Positions 38,320 to 48,797 of a stretch of DNA of 64,000 bases are shown piece after piece; within the stretch, counting starts at the first letter, position 1, and each line of letters opens with the position of its first letter. The DNA comes from Pseudooceanicola marinus. GTDB taxonomy: Bacteria; Pseudomonadota; Alphaproteobacteria; Rhodobacterales; Rhodobacteraceae. The position numbers and the translations under genes were made by a program. The DNA lies in NCBI RefSeq assembly GCF_002786295.1, contig NZ_PGTC01000009.1:186001-250000 (forward strand). Reading direction: 5' to 3'. The notes under the pieces were generated by a model, which worked only from the letters and a program-made list of their open reading frames with translations, did no database searches and was not told where the DNA came from.

Positions 38320-41300
38320 ATGAATAAGCAGCAGCGCGGCGCGGAATGGGATTTCTGGATCGACCGTGGGGGCACTTTTACCGATGTGATCGCCCGTTCC
38401 CCCGAAGGGGGACTGACCGCGATGAAGCTCCTGTCGGAGAATCCCGGCGTCTACGAGGATGCCGCAATCGAGGGGATTCGTCGCCACCTGGGCGAGGATG
38501 AAATTGATTCGTCCCGCGTCGGCACCGTCCGCATGGGCACCACCGTGGCGACAAATGCGCTGCTTGAACGTAAGGGCGACCGGACGCTTCTGCTGATCAC
38601 CAAGGGGTTCCGCGATGCCCTGCGCATTGCCTACCAGGACCGGCCCGACATCTTTGCCAAGGAAATCATCCTGCCCGAACAGCTTTACGAACGGGTGATC
38701 GAGGTCGAGGAACGGGTGCGCGCCGACGGCACGGTGGAGGTCGCGCTGGATGCGGAAGGCACCCGCGCCGAGCTGGAGAAGGCGAAGGCCGACGGGATCG
38801 ACGCGGTGGCCATCGTGCTGATGCACGCCTGGACCGCGCCCGATCACGAGTTGGCGCTGGAGGCTTTGGCGCGCGAGGTGGGCTTCGGCCAGATCTCGGT
38901 CAGCCATGAGGTGTCGCCGCTGATCAAGCTGGTGGGCCGGGGCGATACCACCGTCGTCGACGCCTATCTGACACCGATCCTGTCGCGCTATGTCGAACGG
39001 GTGGCCAGCGCCCTGGGCGCCACGCCCCCGGACGAGGCGGGACCCACGCTTCTGTTCATGATGTCCTCGGGCGGGCTGACCGCCGCCGACCGCTTCAAGG
39101 GCCGCGACGCGATCCTGTCGGGCCCCGCAGGCGGGGTCGTCGGCATGGCACGCACCGGGCAGATCGCTGGCCATGACAAGGTGATCGGCTTCGACATGGG
39201 CGGCACCTCGACCGACGTGGCGCATTTCGATGGCGCCTTCGAGCGCGCGTTTGAAACCCAGGTGGCGGGCGTCCGGATGCGCACGCCCATGGTCCAGGTG
39301 CACACCGTCGCCGCCGGGGGCGGGTCCATCCTGCATGCCGACCCGGGCCGCTTCCGCGTCGGCCCCGACAGCGCCGGCGCCCATCCGGGGCCGGCTTGCT
39401 ACCGGGGCGGGGGGCCGCTGACCGTGACCGATGCCAATGTCATGCTGGGCAAGCTGAACCCCGACTACTTCCCCGCCATTTTCGGCCCCGATCAGGACCA
39501 GCGACTGGACCGCGACACCGTGGCGGCGAAGTTCACCGAGATTTCCGATGGCCGTGCCCCCGAAGAGGTGGCCGAGGGCTTCCTGCGGATCGCCGTGGAA
39601 AGCATGGCCAACGCGGTGAAGAAGATCTCGGTGCAGCGCGGCCATGACGTGACGGGCTACCTGCTGAACGCCTTCGGTGGCGCAGGCGGGCAGCACGCCT
39701 GCCTGGTGGCCGATGCCCTGGGGATGAGCCAGGTTCTGATCCACCCGCTGTCGGGCCTTCTGTCGGCCTACGGTATCGGCCTGGCCCGCGTGACCGAGGC
39801 GCGCCAGCAGGGGCTGGAAGGCACCTTTGGCGAAACCACCGAAATCCCCCCCGCGCTGGAGCGGCTGGAGGGTGAGGTGCTGACCGCCCTGGCCGAACAG
39901 GGCGTGCGCGACGGTGTCGAGATCCGCCGCCGGTTGCACCTGCGCTATGCCGGCACCGACACCGCCCTGCCGGTCGCCTGGGACGGCGACGAGGGGGCCG
40001 CGCGCGAGGCCTTCGAGGCCGCGCACCTGGCCGAATTCGGCTTCACCGATCCGCAGGCGGCGCTGATCGTCGAGGCGGTGGAGGTCGAGGGCGAGGCGCC
40101 CGAGGGCGATCGCATCGACGGCACCTCCGCCCTGACCGAGGGCGCGGCAGAGATCGAGGCCCGCGTGCCGGTCTTCTCGGGCGGCACCTGGCACGAGGCC
40201 GCGGTGTTGCGCCGCAACGCCCTGACGCCCGGCCGCCACGTGCAGGGCCCGGCGCTGGTGATCGAACCCAACCAGACCATCGTCGTCGAACCCGGCTGGC
40301 GCGCCGAGGTCAGCCAGCATGACCACGTCATCATGACCCGCACCGAGGCCGCCAATCGCGCCGAGGCGGCGGGGACCGAGGCCGACCCGGTCCTGCTGGA
40401 GGTGTTCAACAACCTCTTCATGAACATCGCCGAACAGATGGGGGTCGCCCTGCAGAAAACCTCGCGCTCGGTCAACATCAAGGAACGGCTCGATTTCTCC
40501 TGTGCGGTCTTCGATGCCGATGGCGCGTTGGTGGCCAATGCGCCGCATATGCCGGTGCACCTCGGCTCCATGGACCGGTCGGTCGAGGCGGTGATCCGGC
40601 AGAACAAGGGCCGCGTCCGTCCGGGTGATGTCTTCGCGCTGAACGCGCCCTATAACGGCGGCACCCACCTGCCGGACATCACCGTGGTGACGCCGGTTTT
40701 CGAGGGGGAGGAGATCCTCTTCTGGACCGCCTCGCGTGGGCACCACGCGGATGTGGGTGGCATCGCCCCCGGGTCCATGACCCCGCGCGCCACCAGCGTC
40801 GACGAGGAAGGCGTGCTGATCGACAACTTCCTGCTGGTCGAGGGCGGGCGGTTCCGCGACGGCCCGCTGCGCGAGCTGCTGACGGATCACCCGTACCCCT
40901 GCCGCAACCCGGATCAGAACATCGCTGACCTGAAGGCCCAGGTGGCCGCCAACGCGCGCGGCGCGGCGGAATTGCGCCGGATGATCGAGCAGTTCGGGCT
41001 GGAGGTCGTGCAGGCCTACATGGGCCACGTGCAGGACAATGCGGCCGCCGAGGTGGCGCGGGTGCTGGGCCGGCTGGACGACGGGGACTACGCGTACCCC
41101 ACCGACACCGGCCAGGTGATCCGCGTGAAGATCACCATCGACCGTGACGCGGGCGAGGCCACGGTGGACTTCACCGGCACGTCGCTCATGGCCGAGAACA
41201 ACTTCAACGCACCGGAACCGGTGACGCGGGCGGCTGTTCTCTATGTCTTCCGGGTCATGGTCGAGGCGCCGATCCCGATGAACGCAGGCTGCCTGCGGCC

Positions 41301-41916
41301 CATTCGGATCATCGTGCCCGAGGGCTGCATGCTGGCGCCCACCTACCCGGCGGCGGTGGTGGCGGGCAACGTCGAAACCTCGCAGCATGTCACCAACGCG
41401 CTTTTCGGGGCGCTTGGGGCCATGTCGAACAGCGAGGGCACGATGAACAACCTGACCTTCGGCAACGACGCCTACCAGTACTATGAAACTATCTGCGCGG
41501 GTTCGCCCGCCGGTCGGTTCAACGACGGGCGGGAGTTCGCGGGCCAGGCGGGGGTGCATGTGCACATGACCAACTCGCGCCTGACCGATCCGGAGATCCT
41601 GGAAAGCCGCTACCCGGTCCTGCTGGAACGCTTCGGCATCGACGAAGGCTCGGGCGGTCAGGGCCGGGTTGCGGGCGGCGACGGCACCAGCCGGGTGATC
41701 CGCTTCCTCGAACCGATGGATCTGTCGATCCTGTCCTCGCACCGGGCGAACCCGCCACAGGGCCTGAAGGGCGGCCAGCCCGGCCGCTGCGGCAAGACCG
41801 AGGTGCGGCGCCTGTCGGGGCAGGTCGAGGTGCTGAAGGCCTGCGACCAGACCGAACTGGCCGCCGGAGAGGCGGTGATCGTCACCACCCCCACGCCCGG
41901 CGGCTACGGCAGCTGA
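38320..41916 (+). CDS. Hydantoinase/5-oxoprolinase family protein, fused A and B subunits
   Basis: The 1198-residue protein has the length and order of ATP-dependent 5-oxoprolinase (OPLAH type). An N-terminal HyuA actin-fold domain comes first ([18 protein letters not shown] at about 12; [16 protein letters not shown] at about 290; [20 protein letters not shown] near 450). A HyuB domain follows from about 690 ([56 protein letters not shown]). It should open 5-oxoproline or a related hydantoin/cyclic imide with ATP. The divergent TRAP operon probably imports its substrate. The exact substrate is not readable. Confidence 0.9.
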   Translation: MNKQQRGAEWDFWIDRGGTFTDVIARSPEGGLTAMKLLSENPGVYEDAAIEGIRRHLGEDEIDSSRVGTVRMGTTVATNALLERKGDRTLLLITKGFRDALRIAYQDRPDIFAKEIILPEQLYERVIEVEERVRADGTVEVALDAEGTRAELEKAKADGIDAVAIVLMHAWTAPDHELALEALAREVGFGQISVSHEVSPLIKLVGRGDTTVVDAYLTPILSRYVERVASALGATPPDEAGPTLLFMMSSGGLTAADRFKGRDAILSGPAGGVVGMARTGQIAGHDKVIGFDMGGTSTDVAHFDGAFERAFETQVAGVRMRTPMVQVHTVAAGGGSILHADPGRFRVGPDSAGAHPGPACYRGGGPLTVTDANVMLGKLNPDYFPAIFGPDQDQRLDRDTVAAKFTEISDGRAPEEVAEGFLRIAVESMANAVKKISVQRGHDVTGYLLNAFGGAGGQHACLVADALGMSQVLIHPLSGLLSAYGIGLARVTEARQQGLEGTFGETTEIPPALERLEGEVLTALAEQGVRDGVEIRRRLHLRYAGTDTALPVAWDGDEGAAREAFEAAHLAEFGFTDPQAALIVEAVEVEGEAPEGDRIDGTSALTEGAAEIEARVPVFSGGTWHEAAVLRRNALTPGRHVQGPALVIEPNQTIVVEPGWRAEVSQHDHVIMTRTEAANRAEAAGTEADPVLLEVFNNLFMNIAEQMGVALQKTSRSVNIKERLDFSCAVFDADGALVANAPHMPVHLGSMDRSVEAVIRQNKGRVRPGDVFALNAPYNGGTHLPDITVVTPVFEGEEILFWTASRGHHADVGGIAPGSMTPRATSVDEEGVLIDNFLLVEGGRFRDGPLRELLTDHPYPCRNPDQNIADLKAQVAANARGAAELRRMIEQFGLEVVQAYMGHVQDNAAAEVARVLGRLDDGDYAYPTDTGQVIRVKITIDRDAGEATVDFTGTSLMAENNFNAPEPVTRAAVLYVFRVMVEAPIPMNAGCLRPIRIIVPEGCMLAPTYPAAVVAGNVETSQHVTNALFGALGAMSNSEGTMNNLTFGNDAYQYYETICAGSPAGRFNDGREFAGQAGVHVHMTNSRLTDPEILESRYPVLLERFGIDEGSGGQGRVAGGDGTSRVIRFLEPMDLSILSSHRANPPQGLKGGQPGRCGKTEVRRLSGQVEVLKACDQTELAAGEAVIVTTPTPGGYGS

Positions 41917-41940
41917 TCCCGGGGGCACAGCCTGAAACGC

Positions 41941-41976
41941 AAAAGACCGGCGCAGATCGCGCCGGTCTTCTGTCTT
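41941..41976. terminator. Bidirectional rho-independent terminator
   Basis: The 11-bp stem AAGACCGGCGC / GCGCCGGTCTT with a 5-nt loop is followed on the plus strand by CTGTCTTTT and on the minus strand by TTGCGTTT after the stem's own terminal U's. It serves the oxoprolinase gene and would have served the degraded gene on the other strand. Confidence 0.85.
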
Positions 41977-41978
41977 TT

Positions 41979-42160
41979 GATAGGCAGGCTGCACACCCGC
42001 TGGCCGGTCAGCCGGGCCACGGTATTGAGCGCCGCCGGCGGCACGGCGGGCAGGTCGGGCTCGCCCACGCCGCCCGTCTGGGCGCCGGAGCCTGCCAGGA
42101 AGCCACGGCGCGAGATGTTTTGCGGCGCGAGGCAGGGGTGATCTTGTCGAGGATCCCCAT
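41979..42160 (-). pseudogene. Remnant of a twin-arginine-exported molybdopterin-binding (xanthine dehydrogenase-like) subunit
   Basis: A good Shine-Dalgarno (AAGGAGG at 42175-42169, eight bases before the ATG) leads into MGILDKITPASRRK. After a one-base shift in an A-run the frame reads NISRRGFLAGSG, a twin-arginine signal start. The sequence then jumps directly to GGVGEPDLPAVPPAAL...TGQRV...SLPI, which resembles the C-terminal tail of isoquinoline-1-oxidoreductase/aldehyde-oxidase beta subunits (GVGEPGxPPxAPA...G). About 700 residues that such an enzyme would need are missing. The most economical reading is a large in-gene deletion plus a one-base frameshift. The family assignment rests on two short ends only. 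Confidence 0.65.
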
Positions 42161-42425
42161 GGATCGGGCCTCCTTGCAGGCCCTCGTATGGCTTGTCCGG
42201 CGCAGGCATCCTGCGAAGGGCAGGGCGCGCCGGCATTGCGTCGCCGGCGCAAGGATGACCCCCATGGGCGCCTTACGCTCAGGGCGGCGGCCAGATAGGA
42301 GCAATGAGCCTGCCTCATGAATTGGGCGCCCCTTGGCCGCAGGACCGACGGCGGGGGCCCATTTTCCGTTGGAAAGCGTCCGGCGGCCCTGTAGCACCGA
42401 AGGGGTACAGGGCAGGGAGGGGGCC
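42161..42425. other. Upstream region shared by the gene remnant and the GMC gene
   Basis: This 265-bp gap between divergent starts contains the Shine-Dalgarno of the remnant and, just before 42426, the GGGAGGGGGCC site for the GMC gene. Short G+C hairpins are present, but I see no further gene or clear operator. Confidence 0.5.
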
Positions 42426-44096
42426 ATGGCGCAGGCAACACCGGAGGGGGAGACCTTCGATTACGTCATCGTCGGCGCGGGCACGGCGGGCTGCCTGCTG
42501 GCCAACCGGCTGAGCGCCGATCCCGGCACACGTGTCCTGCTGCTGGAGGCGGGTCCGAAGGACAGCTACCACTGGATCCATATCCCGGTCGGCTATCTCT
42601 ACTGTATCGGCAATCCGCGCACCGACTGGATGTATTCCACCGAGGCCGCGCCGGGGCTGAACGGGCGCAGCCTGCTCTATCCGCGCGGCAAGACCCTGGG
42701 GGGCTGTTCCTCGATCAACGGCATGATCTACATGCGCGGCCAGGCGCGGGACTACGACGGCTGGGCGCAGATCACCGGAGAGGACGCCTGGGGCTGGCAG
42801 GCCTCGCTGGAAGATTTCAAGCGCCACGAGGATCACTACCGGCTGGACGGCGGGGCCGATCCGGTCACCGGTGACAACAGCCGCTTTTCCGACCTGCATG
42901 GGTCGGGCGGCGAATGGCGGGTGGAGAAACAGCGCCTGCGCTGGGACGTGCTGGACAGTTTCGCCGAAGCCGCCGCCGAGGCCGGGATAGAGCCGACCGA
43001 GGATTTCAACACCGGCGACAACGCGGGCGTGGGTTACTTCGACGTGAACCAGCGCGCGGGCTGGCGCTGGAACGCCTCAAAGGCCTTCCTGCGGCCCGCG
43101 CGACACCGCGCGAACCTGACCATCTGGACCGGCGCGCAGGCGGAGCGGCTGACCTTCGAGCGTACCGGCGCCCTGCGGTGTGACGGCGTGGTGGTGCGGC
43201 GCGGCGGCGCCAGCGTGACGGCAAGGGCCCGGCGCGAGGTGGTGCTGGCGGCGGGGGCGGTGAACTCCCCGGCGCTGCTGCAGCTCTCGGGGCTGGGGCC
43301 GGCGGAGCTGCTGCGCACGCACGGGATCGAGGTGCTGCGGGATGTGCCCGGAGTGGGGGAGAACCTGCAGGACCATCTGCAGATCCGCGCCGTCTACAAG
43401 GTGGCCGGGACGAAGACGCTGAACGCGCTGACCGCCAGCCTCTTCGGCAAGGCGGCGATCGGGCTGGAATACGCCCTGCGCCGCTCGGGCCCGATGAGCA
43501 TGTCCCCCAGCCAGCTGGGTGCTTTCACCCGGTCAGACCCGGACCGGGCGCATGCCAACCTGCAATATCACGTGCAGCCGCTGAGCCTCGATGCCTTCGG
43601 TCAGCCGTTGCACGGGTTCCCGGCAATCACGGTTTCGGTCTGCAACCTGAACCCCACCTCGCGCGGGCAGGTGCGGATCGGATCGGGGGATTTCCGCGAC
43701 GCGCCGAAGATCGCGCCGAACTACCTGTCGACCGAGGAGGATCGCCAGGTCGCCGCCGCCAGCCTGCGCCAGGTGCGCGGGATCATGGAACAGCCCGCCA
43801 TGGCGCGCTATGCGCCGGAGGAATACAGGCCCGGGGTGCAATACCAGAGCGACGAGGAGCTGGCGCGGCTGGCCGGCGACATCGCCAGCACGATCTTCCA
43901 TCCCGTCGGCACGGTCCGCATGGGGGCCAAGGACGATGCCACCGCGCCGCTGGATCCACATCTGCGGATGAAGGGGGTGGCCGGGCTGCGGGTGGTCGAT
44001 GCCTCGGTCATGCCCCGGATCACCAGCGGCAACACCAATGCGCCAACGCTGATGATCGCCGAAAAGGCCGCCGGCTGGATCCGCGCGGGGGGCTGA
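42426..44096 (+). CDS. GMC-family FAD oxidoreductase (choline/alcohol dehydrogenase-like)
   Basis: The 556-residue flavoenzyme has the N-terminal dinucleotide fold YVIVGAGTAGCLLANRLS, the GMC signature YPRGKTLGGCSSINGMIYMRG, the second signature GAVNSPALLQLSGLGP, and the C-terminal HPVGTVRMG...NTNAPTLMIAEKAA with the catalytic His/Asn pair. It oxidises an alcohol, with the substrate undetermined. It is convergent with the ferredoxin end of the catabolic operon (17 bp between stops). Confidence 0.93.
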   Translation: MAQATPEGETFDYVIVGAGTAGCLLANRLSADPGTRVLLLEAGPKDSYHWIHIPVGYLYCIGNPRTDWMYSTEAAPGLNGRSLLYPRGKTLGGCSSINGMIYMRGQARDYDGWAQITGEDAWGWQASLEDFKRHEDHYRLDGGADPVTGDNSRFSDLHGSGGEWRVEKQRLRWDVLDSFAEAAAEAGIEPTEDFNTGDNAGVGYFDVNQRAGWRWNASKAFLRPARHRANLTIWTGAQAERLTFERTGALRCDGVVVRRGGASVTARARREVVLAAGAVNSPALLQLSGLGPAELLRTHGIEVLRDVPGVGENLQDHLQIRAVYKVAGTKTLNALTASLFGKAAIGLEYALRRSGPMSMSPSQLGAFTRSDPDRAHANLQYHVQPLSLDAFGQPLHGFPAITVSVCNLNPTSRGQVRIGSGDFRDAPKIAPNYLSTEEDRQVAAASLRQVRGIMEQPAMARYAPEEYRPGVQYQSDEELARLAGDIASTIFHPVGTVRMGAKDDATAPLDPHLRMKGVAGLRVVDASVMPRITSGNTNAPTLMIAEKAAGWIRAGG

Positions 44097-44113
44097 GGCG
44101 GCCGCGCGCGGGC

Positions 44114-44464
<351 letters not shown>

Positions 44465-45676
44465 TCAGGCGGCCGCCAGGGCCTTCAGGTCGGTCTCCGG
44501 CGCGGCCAGTAGCGCCGGGTCGGGGCTGGTGTCCCGGGCCAGCAGGCGGCGGCCGATCATGTAGGCGCGCGGGTCGTTCATCGCGTCCAGCGCGATCAGC
44601 CGGTCCCCGGCGTAGTACCAGTGCGACAGGCTGCCGGCGCGGGCGCCGGGGCGGGCGACGACGCGGGTGTAGCCCGCGTTCAGCCCGGCGATCTGCAACT
44701 TGGTGTCGTATTGATCCGACCAGAACCAGGGCTGTGGATCATAGGGCGTTTGCGCGCCCAGCAGGTTGGTTGCGACGCATTCGGCCATGTCGATGGCGTT
44801 CTGCACGCTTTCCATCCGCACTCGGGTGTCGCGCCACGGGAAGCTGGCGCAGTCGCCCGCCGCCCAGATGTGCGGATCGCCCGTCCGGCCCAACTTGTCC
44901 ACGGCGATGCCATTGTCCAGCGGCAGGCCCGCGGCTTCGGCCAGGGCGACATTGGGGGCGACGCCGATCCCGGCCAGCACCAGGTCCGCCTCGACCCGGC
45001 TGCCATCCGACAACTCCGCCCCGGTGACGTGGCCCGCACCCAGAAGCCGCGCCAGCCCCGTGCCTTCGCGCAGGTCGACGCCATGGGCGCGGTGCAGGGC
45101 ACGGAAGTAGTCCGAGGTTTCCGGCGCGGCGACCCGTTGCAGGATACGTGGCGCGGCCTCGATCAGGGTGACCTGCAGGCCGAGGCCGCGCGCCACCGCC
45201 GCTGCTTCCAGCCCGATGTAGCCACCGCCCACCACCAGCAGCCGCGCGCCGGGGCGCATCCGCGGGGCCAGGGCGTCGACATCGGCGATGCCCCGCAGGG
45301 TGAACACCCCGTCGAGGCCGCCGCCGATCATGTTGGGCAGGCGGCGGGGCGTGGCGCCGGTGGTCAGGACCAGCTGGTCGTAGGGCAGCCGTTCGTCGCC
45401 GATGCGGACGCACCGCGCGGCGCGGTCGATGGCATCCGGCGCGCAGCCCGTCCGCAGGGTGATCCCCTGGTCGGCATAGAAGGCCTCGGGGCGCAGGAAC
45501 AGCCGCTCGCGCGGCATCTCGCCCAGCAGGTATTTCTTCGACAGGGGCGGGCGCTGGTAGGGCGGATGGGGTTCGGCGCCCAGCAGGGTCAGGGGGCCGT
45601 CATGGTCCAGGGCGCGCAGCTTCGCGACCAGGGCACAGCCCGCCTGGCCCGCGCCGATGACGACGATGCCGCTCAT
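44465..45676 (-). CDS. NAD(P)H-dependent FAD ferredoxin reductase
   Basis: The 403-residue protein resembles putidaredoxin/rhodocoxin reductases. The FAD fold is IVVIGAGQAGCALVAKLR at the start, followed by YQRPPLSKKYLLG, the NAD fold LLVVGGGYIGLEAAAVARGLG, IWAAGDCASFP, and a C-terminal reductase domain (PWFWSDQYDTKLQIAG). It should reduce the downstream [2Fe-2S] ferredoxin and/or the Rieske protein. The start overlaps the GFA stop by ATGA. Confidence 0.93.
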   Translation of the reverse strand: MSGIVVIGAGQAGCALVAKLRALDHDGPLTLLGAEPHPPYQRPPLSKKYLLGEMPRERLFLRPEAFYADQGITLRTGCAPDAIDRAARCVRIGDERLPYDQLVLTTGATPRRLPNMIGGGLDGVFTLRGIADVDALAPRMRPGARLLVVGGGYIGLEAAAVARGLGLQVTLIEAAPRILQRVAAPETSDYFRALHRAHGVDLREGTGLARLLGAGHVTGAELSDGSRVEADLVLAGIGVAPNVALAEAAGLPLDNGIAVDKLGRTGDPHIWAAGDCASFPWRDTRVRMESVQNAIDMAECVATNLLGAQTPYDPQPWFWSDQYDTKLQIAGLNAGYTRVVARPGARAGSLSHWYYAGDRLIALDAMNDPRAYMIGRRLLARDTSPDPALLAAPETDLKALAAA

Positions 45677-46188
45677 GCCGCGCCCTCCGCCAGCATGCGC
45701 GCGAAGGCCGCGTGCAGCTCCGGCATCGGCGGGGCGCCTTCGTATTGCGCCACGCCGGGCAGGGCGGGCAGCCAGGGTTGGCGCTCCTCTATGAATAACT
45801 CCGCCACCGGACGCAGCCAGCCGGGCGCGTCCAGCGTGCCGGGTTTCAGCACCACCACCGGGCTGCCCTCCACCCGGTGGGTGATCCGGGTGCCGCAGGC
45901 CGGGCAAAACCGGATCTCGCCTGCGCGCCCCGAGCCGCCGGTGACGGCGCGGGCCTGCAGCTCGCCCTCGATCTGCAGATCCTCGGGGCGCAGTTGCAGG
46001 CTCTCGCCGAAGGCGCTGCCCGATTGCCGCTGACAGCGCGAGCAGTGGCAGAGGTAGAAGGTGACCGGCGCGCCGGTCACCCGGTAGCGCACCGCGCCGC
46101 ATTGGCAGCCACCGGTCAATGGCAGATCGGGCAGCGCCAGCGCGCCGCCCGGCTTGGGCGTCGAGGCGTCAGATCGAGAGGACGACAT
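45673..46188 (-). CDS. GFA-domain zinc protein
   Basis: The 171-residue protein has the cysteine arrangement of the GFA/Mss4-like fold: GGCQCGAVRY, CHCSRCQR and FCPACGT, which bind zinc. GFA proteins were named for glutathione-dependent formaldehyde activation, but most are uncharacterised. I start at the ATG at 46188 because it lies six bases after GGAGG, while the ATG at 46194 directly abuts it. The start overlaps the Rieske gene by 20 bp. Its role in the operon is unknown; handling of a released C1 aldehyde is possible. Confidence 0.82.
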   Translation of the reverse strand: MSSSRSDASTPKPGGALALPDLPLTGGCQCGAVRYRVTGAPVTFYLCHCSRCQRQSGSAFGESLQLRPEDLQIEGELQARAVTGGSGRAGEIRFCPACGTRITHRVEGSPVVVLKPGTLDAPGWLRPVAELFIEERQPWLPALPGVAQYEGAPPMPELHAAFARMLAEGAA

Positions 46189-46582
46189 AGTCATCCTCCG
46201 TCCGCACCTCGAAGATCTCCGCCTGGTAGGGGCCTTCGGCCAGGGTCTCGCCCGGCTTCACCTCCACGTCGAAGGTCTTCACCCGCATGCGGTTCGGGTC
46301 GCAGTAGGACCGCCCGTTGGCCAGGTCAAACTCCCAGCCGTGCCAGGGGCAACGCACCATGATCTTCTCGTCCTCGGTGCGGTAGTCTCCTGGCCCGTCG
46401 GCGCTGATGAAGGCCGCGACCTTGCCGTGGCACAGCTCCGCCCCTTCGTGGGGACAGCGATTGGTGATCGCGGCGAAGCGATGGCCCAGGTTGAAGATCG
46501 CGATGACGCGGCCCCCGATTTCCACCCGGCGGGCGGCGCCTTCGGCGATCTCGTCGGTGCGGCAGATGATGTGATCGGCCAT
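46169..46582 (-). CDS. Rieske [2Fe-2S] protein
   Basis: The 137-residue protein is a single Rieske domain with ligands C43-x-H45 (RCPHEGAEL) and C78-x2-H81 (RCPWHGWEFDL). There is no catalytic alpha-subunit domain, so it is either a Rieske-type ferredoxin or a truncated oxygenase piece; the length and complete C-terminus favour the former. It lies between the amidohydrolase and GFA genes. Confidence 0.88.
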   Translation of the reverse strand: MADHIICRTDEIAEGAARRVEIGGRVIAIFNLGHRFAAITNRCPHEGAELCHGKVAAFISADGPGDYRTEDEKIMVRCPWHGWEFDLANGRSYCDPNRMRVKTFDVEVKPGETLAEGPYQAEIFEVRTEDDYVVLSI

Positions 46583-46592
46583 GATGCCTCCT

Positions 46593-47690
46593 TCAGGTCA
46601 GGTTGTAGACGCCCAGGGCATTGTCGCGCAGGATGCCGCGCCGGGCCTCCTCGGACATGCCGACGCGGAAGGCGCGGTCGGGGTGGTCGAAATCCCAGTG
46701 CGGGTAGTCGGTGGAGAACATCAGCTTGTCCCAGCCGATCCAGTTCAGCAGGTGGGTCATGTGGCGCACGTTCGGCGGCTCCTCCACCGGCTGGGTGGTC
46801 AGCCAGACGTTGGATTTCACGTAGTCCGAGGGGCGCCGGGTGACATGGGGCACCTCTTCGCGCATGCGTTCCCATTCACGGTCCATGCGCCACATCAGCG
46901 GCGCCAGCCAGGCAAAGCCGCCTTCGACCAGCACCACCTTCAGTTTCGGGAAGCGCTCGAAGACGCCCTCGAAGATCATCGAGGTCAGCATGGTCTGTGC
47001 GGTGTGGGCGAAACCGTAGTGCTCCTCCACGTAGAAGCTTCCCCAGCCCGCGCCCGAATTGGCGCGCCAGCCGGTTGCGGCGGAATGCACGCCGATGGGC
47101 AGATCCAGCGCCTCGGCCCTTTCGTAGATCGGCCAGTAGCGGCGGCGCCCGGCCGGTTCCATGGACCGGGGCACGAAGGCCACCTGCACGAAGCGCGGGT
47201 CCTTCGAGCGTTCGTCGATCTCGCGCAGGGCGGCGGCGGTGTCCTCCTGCGGGATCGAGATGCCGCCTTTCAGCCGCGGCTCCTTCGACAGCCACTTGTC
47301 GATCTGCCAGTCGTTGAAGGCTGAACAGACCGCCGCGCCCAGCTCCTGGTTCTGCAGCGAGGGGCCGGCGTTCAGGGCATGCAGCAGGCCGAATTCGATG
47401 TTCAGATCATCCAGCAACTGCGTCTGCATGAAGGCCAGGTTGGACGCCGGCGCACCGCCGTCGGGCGGATAGCTGTCCTGGCGCATGCCGTGGCCCATGC
47501 GGGGATATTGCAGGGCCCCGGCGAAGGGTCCGCCCGATCGCATCCCCCAGTCGCGGACATGGTCGCGCCAGCGCAGCGGCAGGAAGGCGGCAATCTCGCC
47601 CCGCGTCGTCAGGGCCGGGTGGATGTCGCAATCGACGATGCCCAGCTTCGCCTCGGTGGTTTCGGTCTTTTCCAGTTCGGTGACGGACAT
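46593..47690 (-). CDS. Amidohydrolase-2 family metal-dependent hydrolase (copy 1)
   Basis: The 365-residue TIM-barrel protein has the N-terminal metal motif VDCDIHPAL, a barrel His in IGVHSAATG, a likely metal or catalytic His near VEEHYGFAH, and the closing metal Asp in MFSTDYPHWDFD. The family includes ACMSD-like decarboxylases and ring or amide hydrolases. The start is the ATG at 47690; the few upstream in-frame residues lie in the gap with copy 2. It is the smaller of a tandem pair. Confidence 0.87.
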   Translation of the reverse strand: MSVTELEKTETTEAKLGIVDCDIHPALTTRGEIAAFLPLRWRDHVRDWGMRSGGPFAGALQYPRMGHGMRQDSYPPDGGAPASNLAFMQTQLLDDLNIEFGLLHALNAGPSLQNQELGAAVCSAFNDWQIDKWLSKEPRLKGGISIPQEDTAAALREIDERSKDPRFVQVAFVPRSMEPAGRRRYWPIYERAEALDLPIGVHSAATGWRANSGAGWGSFYVEEHYGFAHTAQTMLTSMIFEGVFERFPKLKVVLVEGGFAWLAPLMWRMDREWERMREEVPHVTRRPSDYVKSNVWLTTQPVEEPPNVRHMTHLLNWIGWDKLMFSTDYPHWDFDHPDRAFRVGMSEEARRGILRDNALGVYNLT

Positions 47691-47691
47691 G

Positions 47692-48780
47692 TCACACCTC
47701 CAGTCTGGGGTAGGTGGCAAGGATGTTGTCGCGGCAGATCGCCGGGGCCAGATCGGGCGCCAGCCCGGCCGGCCAGAGCGCGGCGCGCGGCCCCTGGTCG
47801 TGTGGGAAGTCCGAGGAGAACAGCAGCATGTCGGACCCGCCTACGCAGTCGATGACGGCCGCGACCTCCTCGGGATCGTCGGGCAGGTCGAAGGGATGCA
47901 GGGTGAACCGCAGCTGGCGTTGCAGTACCACCTCGGGGCTTTCCTTCAGCCAGGGCACCTCCACCCGGCTGCCGCGCCAGTCCTTGGCCATCCGCCAGGA
48001 CAGGCCGAAGAGCCAGGAGATGCCGCTTTCGGCCATGACGACCTTCATGTCGGGAAACTCGGTCAGCACCCCTTCGGACAGCAGGCTGGCCGTCTGGCTG
48101 GCAAAGCCCTGGGTCCAGGTCACCTGTTCCTCCACCAGATAGCTGAGGAAGCCCGCCTGGGTGGGCGCATGGCGATAGTTGCTGCCCGGGTGGATCGACA
48201 GGGCGAAACCCGCCTCGCTGGCGGCGCGCCAGATGGGCCAGTAGTCGCGCTGCCCCAGCAACCCGTCGCCCATGCAGATCGCCAGCACCTGCACGAAACG
48301 CTTGTCGTCGGCATAGCGCCGGATCTCCGCCACGGCCTCCTCCACGTGGCGGAAGGGCACCAGCAGAGAGCCGCGCAGGCGCGGATCGTGATCCAGCCAT
48401 TCGGCGGCCAGCCAGCGGTTTGTGGCTTGGCACATCGCCGTCTGCATGTAGGGATCGAACAGCGCCTGCACCCCGTTCACCACGTTCAGCACCGCCGCCG
48501 ACAGGCCCAGCGGATCCAGATGCGCCTCGGCCAGCCGTGCGGGGGTGGCGACGCCGCCGTCCGCGCCTTCGGCCCGGAAGGGCTTGGTGGCGAAGGGGTA
48601 GGAGGTCAGCTCCATGTGGCCGATGTCGCGATAGGGCAGCATGTCGCGCCAGTAGCTGTCCATGAACGGCATCAGGTCGGCCTGTTCGGGACTGCGCGGA
48701 TGCACGTCGCAGTCGATGGCGCCAAGGCCCTTCAGGGGTCCGGCGGCGGTCTCTGTCTTCGGATCGAGCTCTGTCAGCAT
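47692..48780 (-). CDS. Amidohydrolase-2 family metal-dependent hydrolase (copy 2)
   Basis: The 362-residue paralogue of the neighbouring gene has the same layout: AIDCDVHPRSPEQ, LSIHPGSNYRHAP, VVMAESGISWL and FSSDFPHDQG. Only one base separates its stop from the next start. The pair may form a hetero-oligomer or act in consecutive steps. Confidence 0.87.
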   Translation of the reverse strand: MLTELDPKTETAAGPLKGLGAIDCDVHPRSPEQADLMPFMDSYWRDMLPYRDIGHMELTSYPFATKPFRAEGADGGVATPARLAEAHLDPLGLSAAVLNVVNGVQALFDPYMQTAMCQATNRWLAAEWLDHDPRLRGSLLVPFRHVEEAVAEIRRYADDKRFVQVLAICMGDGLLGQRDYWPIWRAASEAGFALSIHPGSNYRHAPTQAGFLSYLVEEQVTWTQGFASQTASLLSEGVLTEFPDMKVVMAESGISWLFGLSWRMAKDWRGSRVEVPWLKESPEVVLQRQLRFTLHPFDLPDDPEEVAAVIDCVGGSDMLLFSSDFPHDQGPRAALWPAGLAPDLAPAICRDNILATYPRLEV

Positions 48781-48797
48781 GTCTCGGTCTCCTGCGG

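Noticed and set aside
38284-42441. A 1385-codon minus-strand open frame opposite the oxoprolinase gene
   Set aside because: It is an antisense shadow. The plus-strand frame has full HyuA/HyuB motifs. Only the short segment at 41979-42160 on this strand looks like former coding sequence, and it is in other frames.
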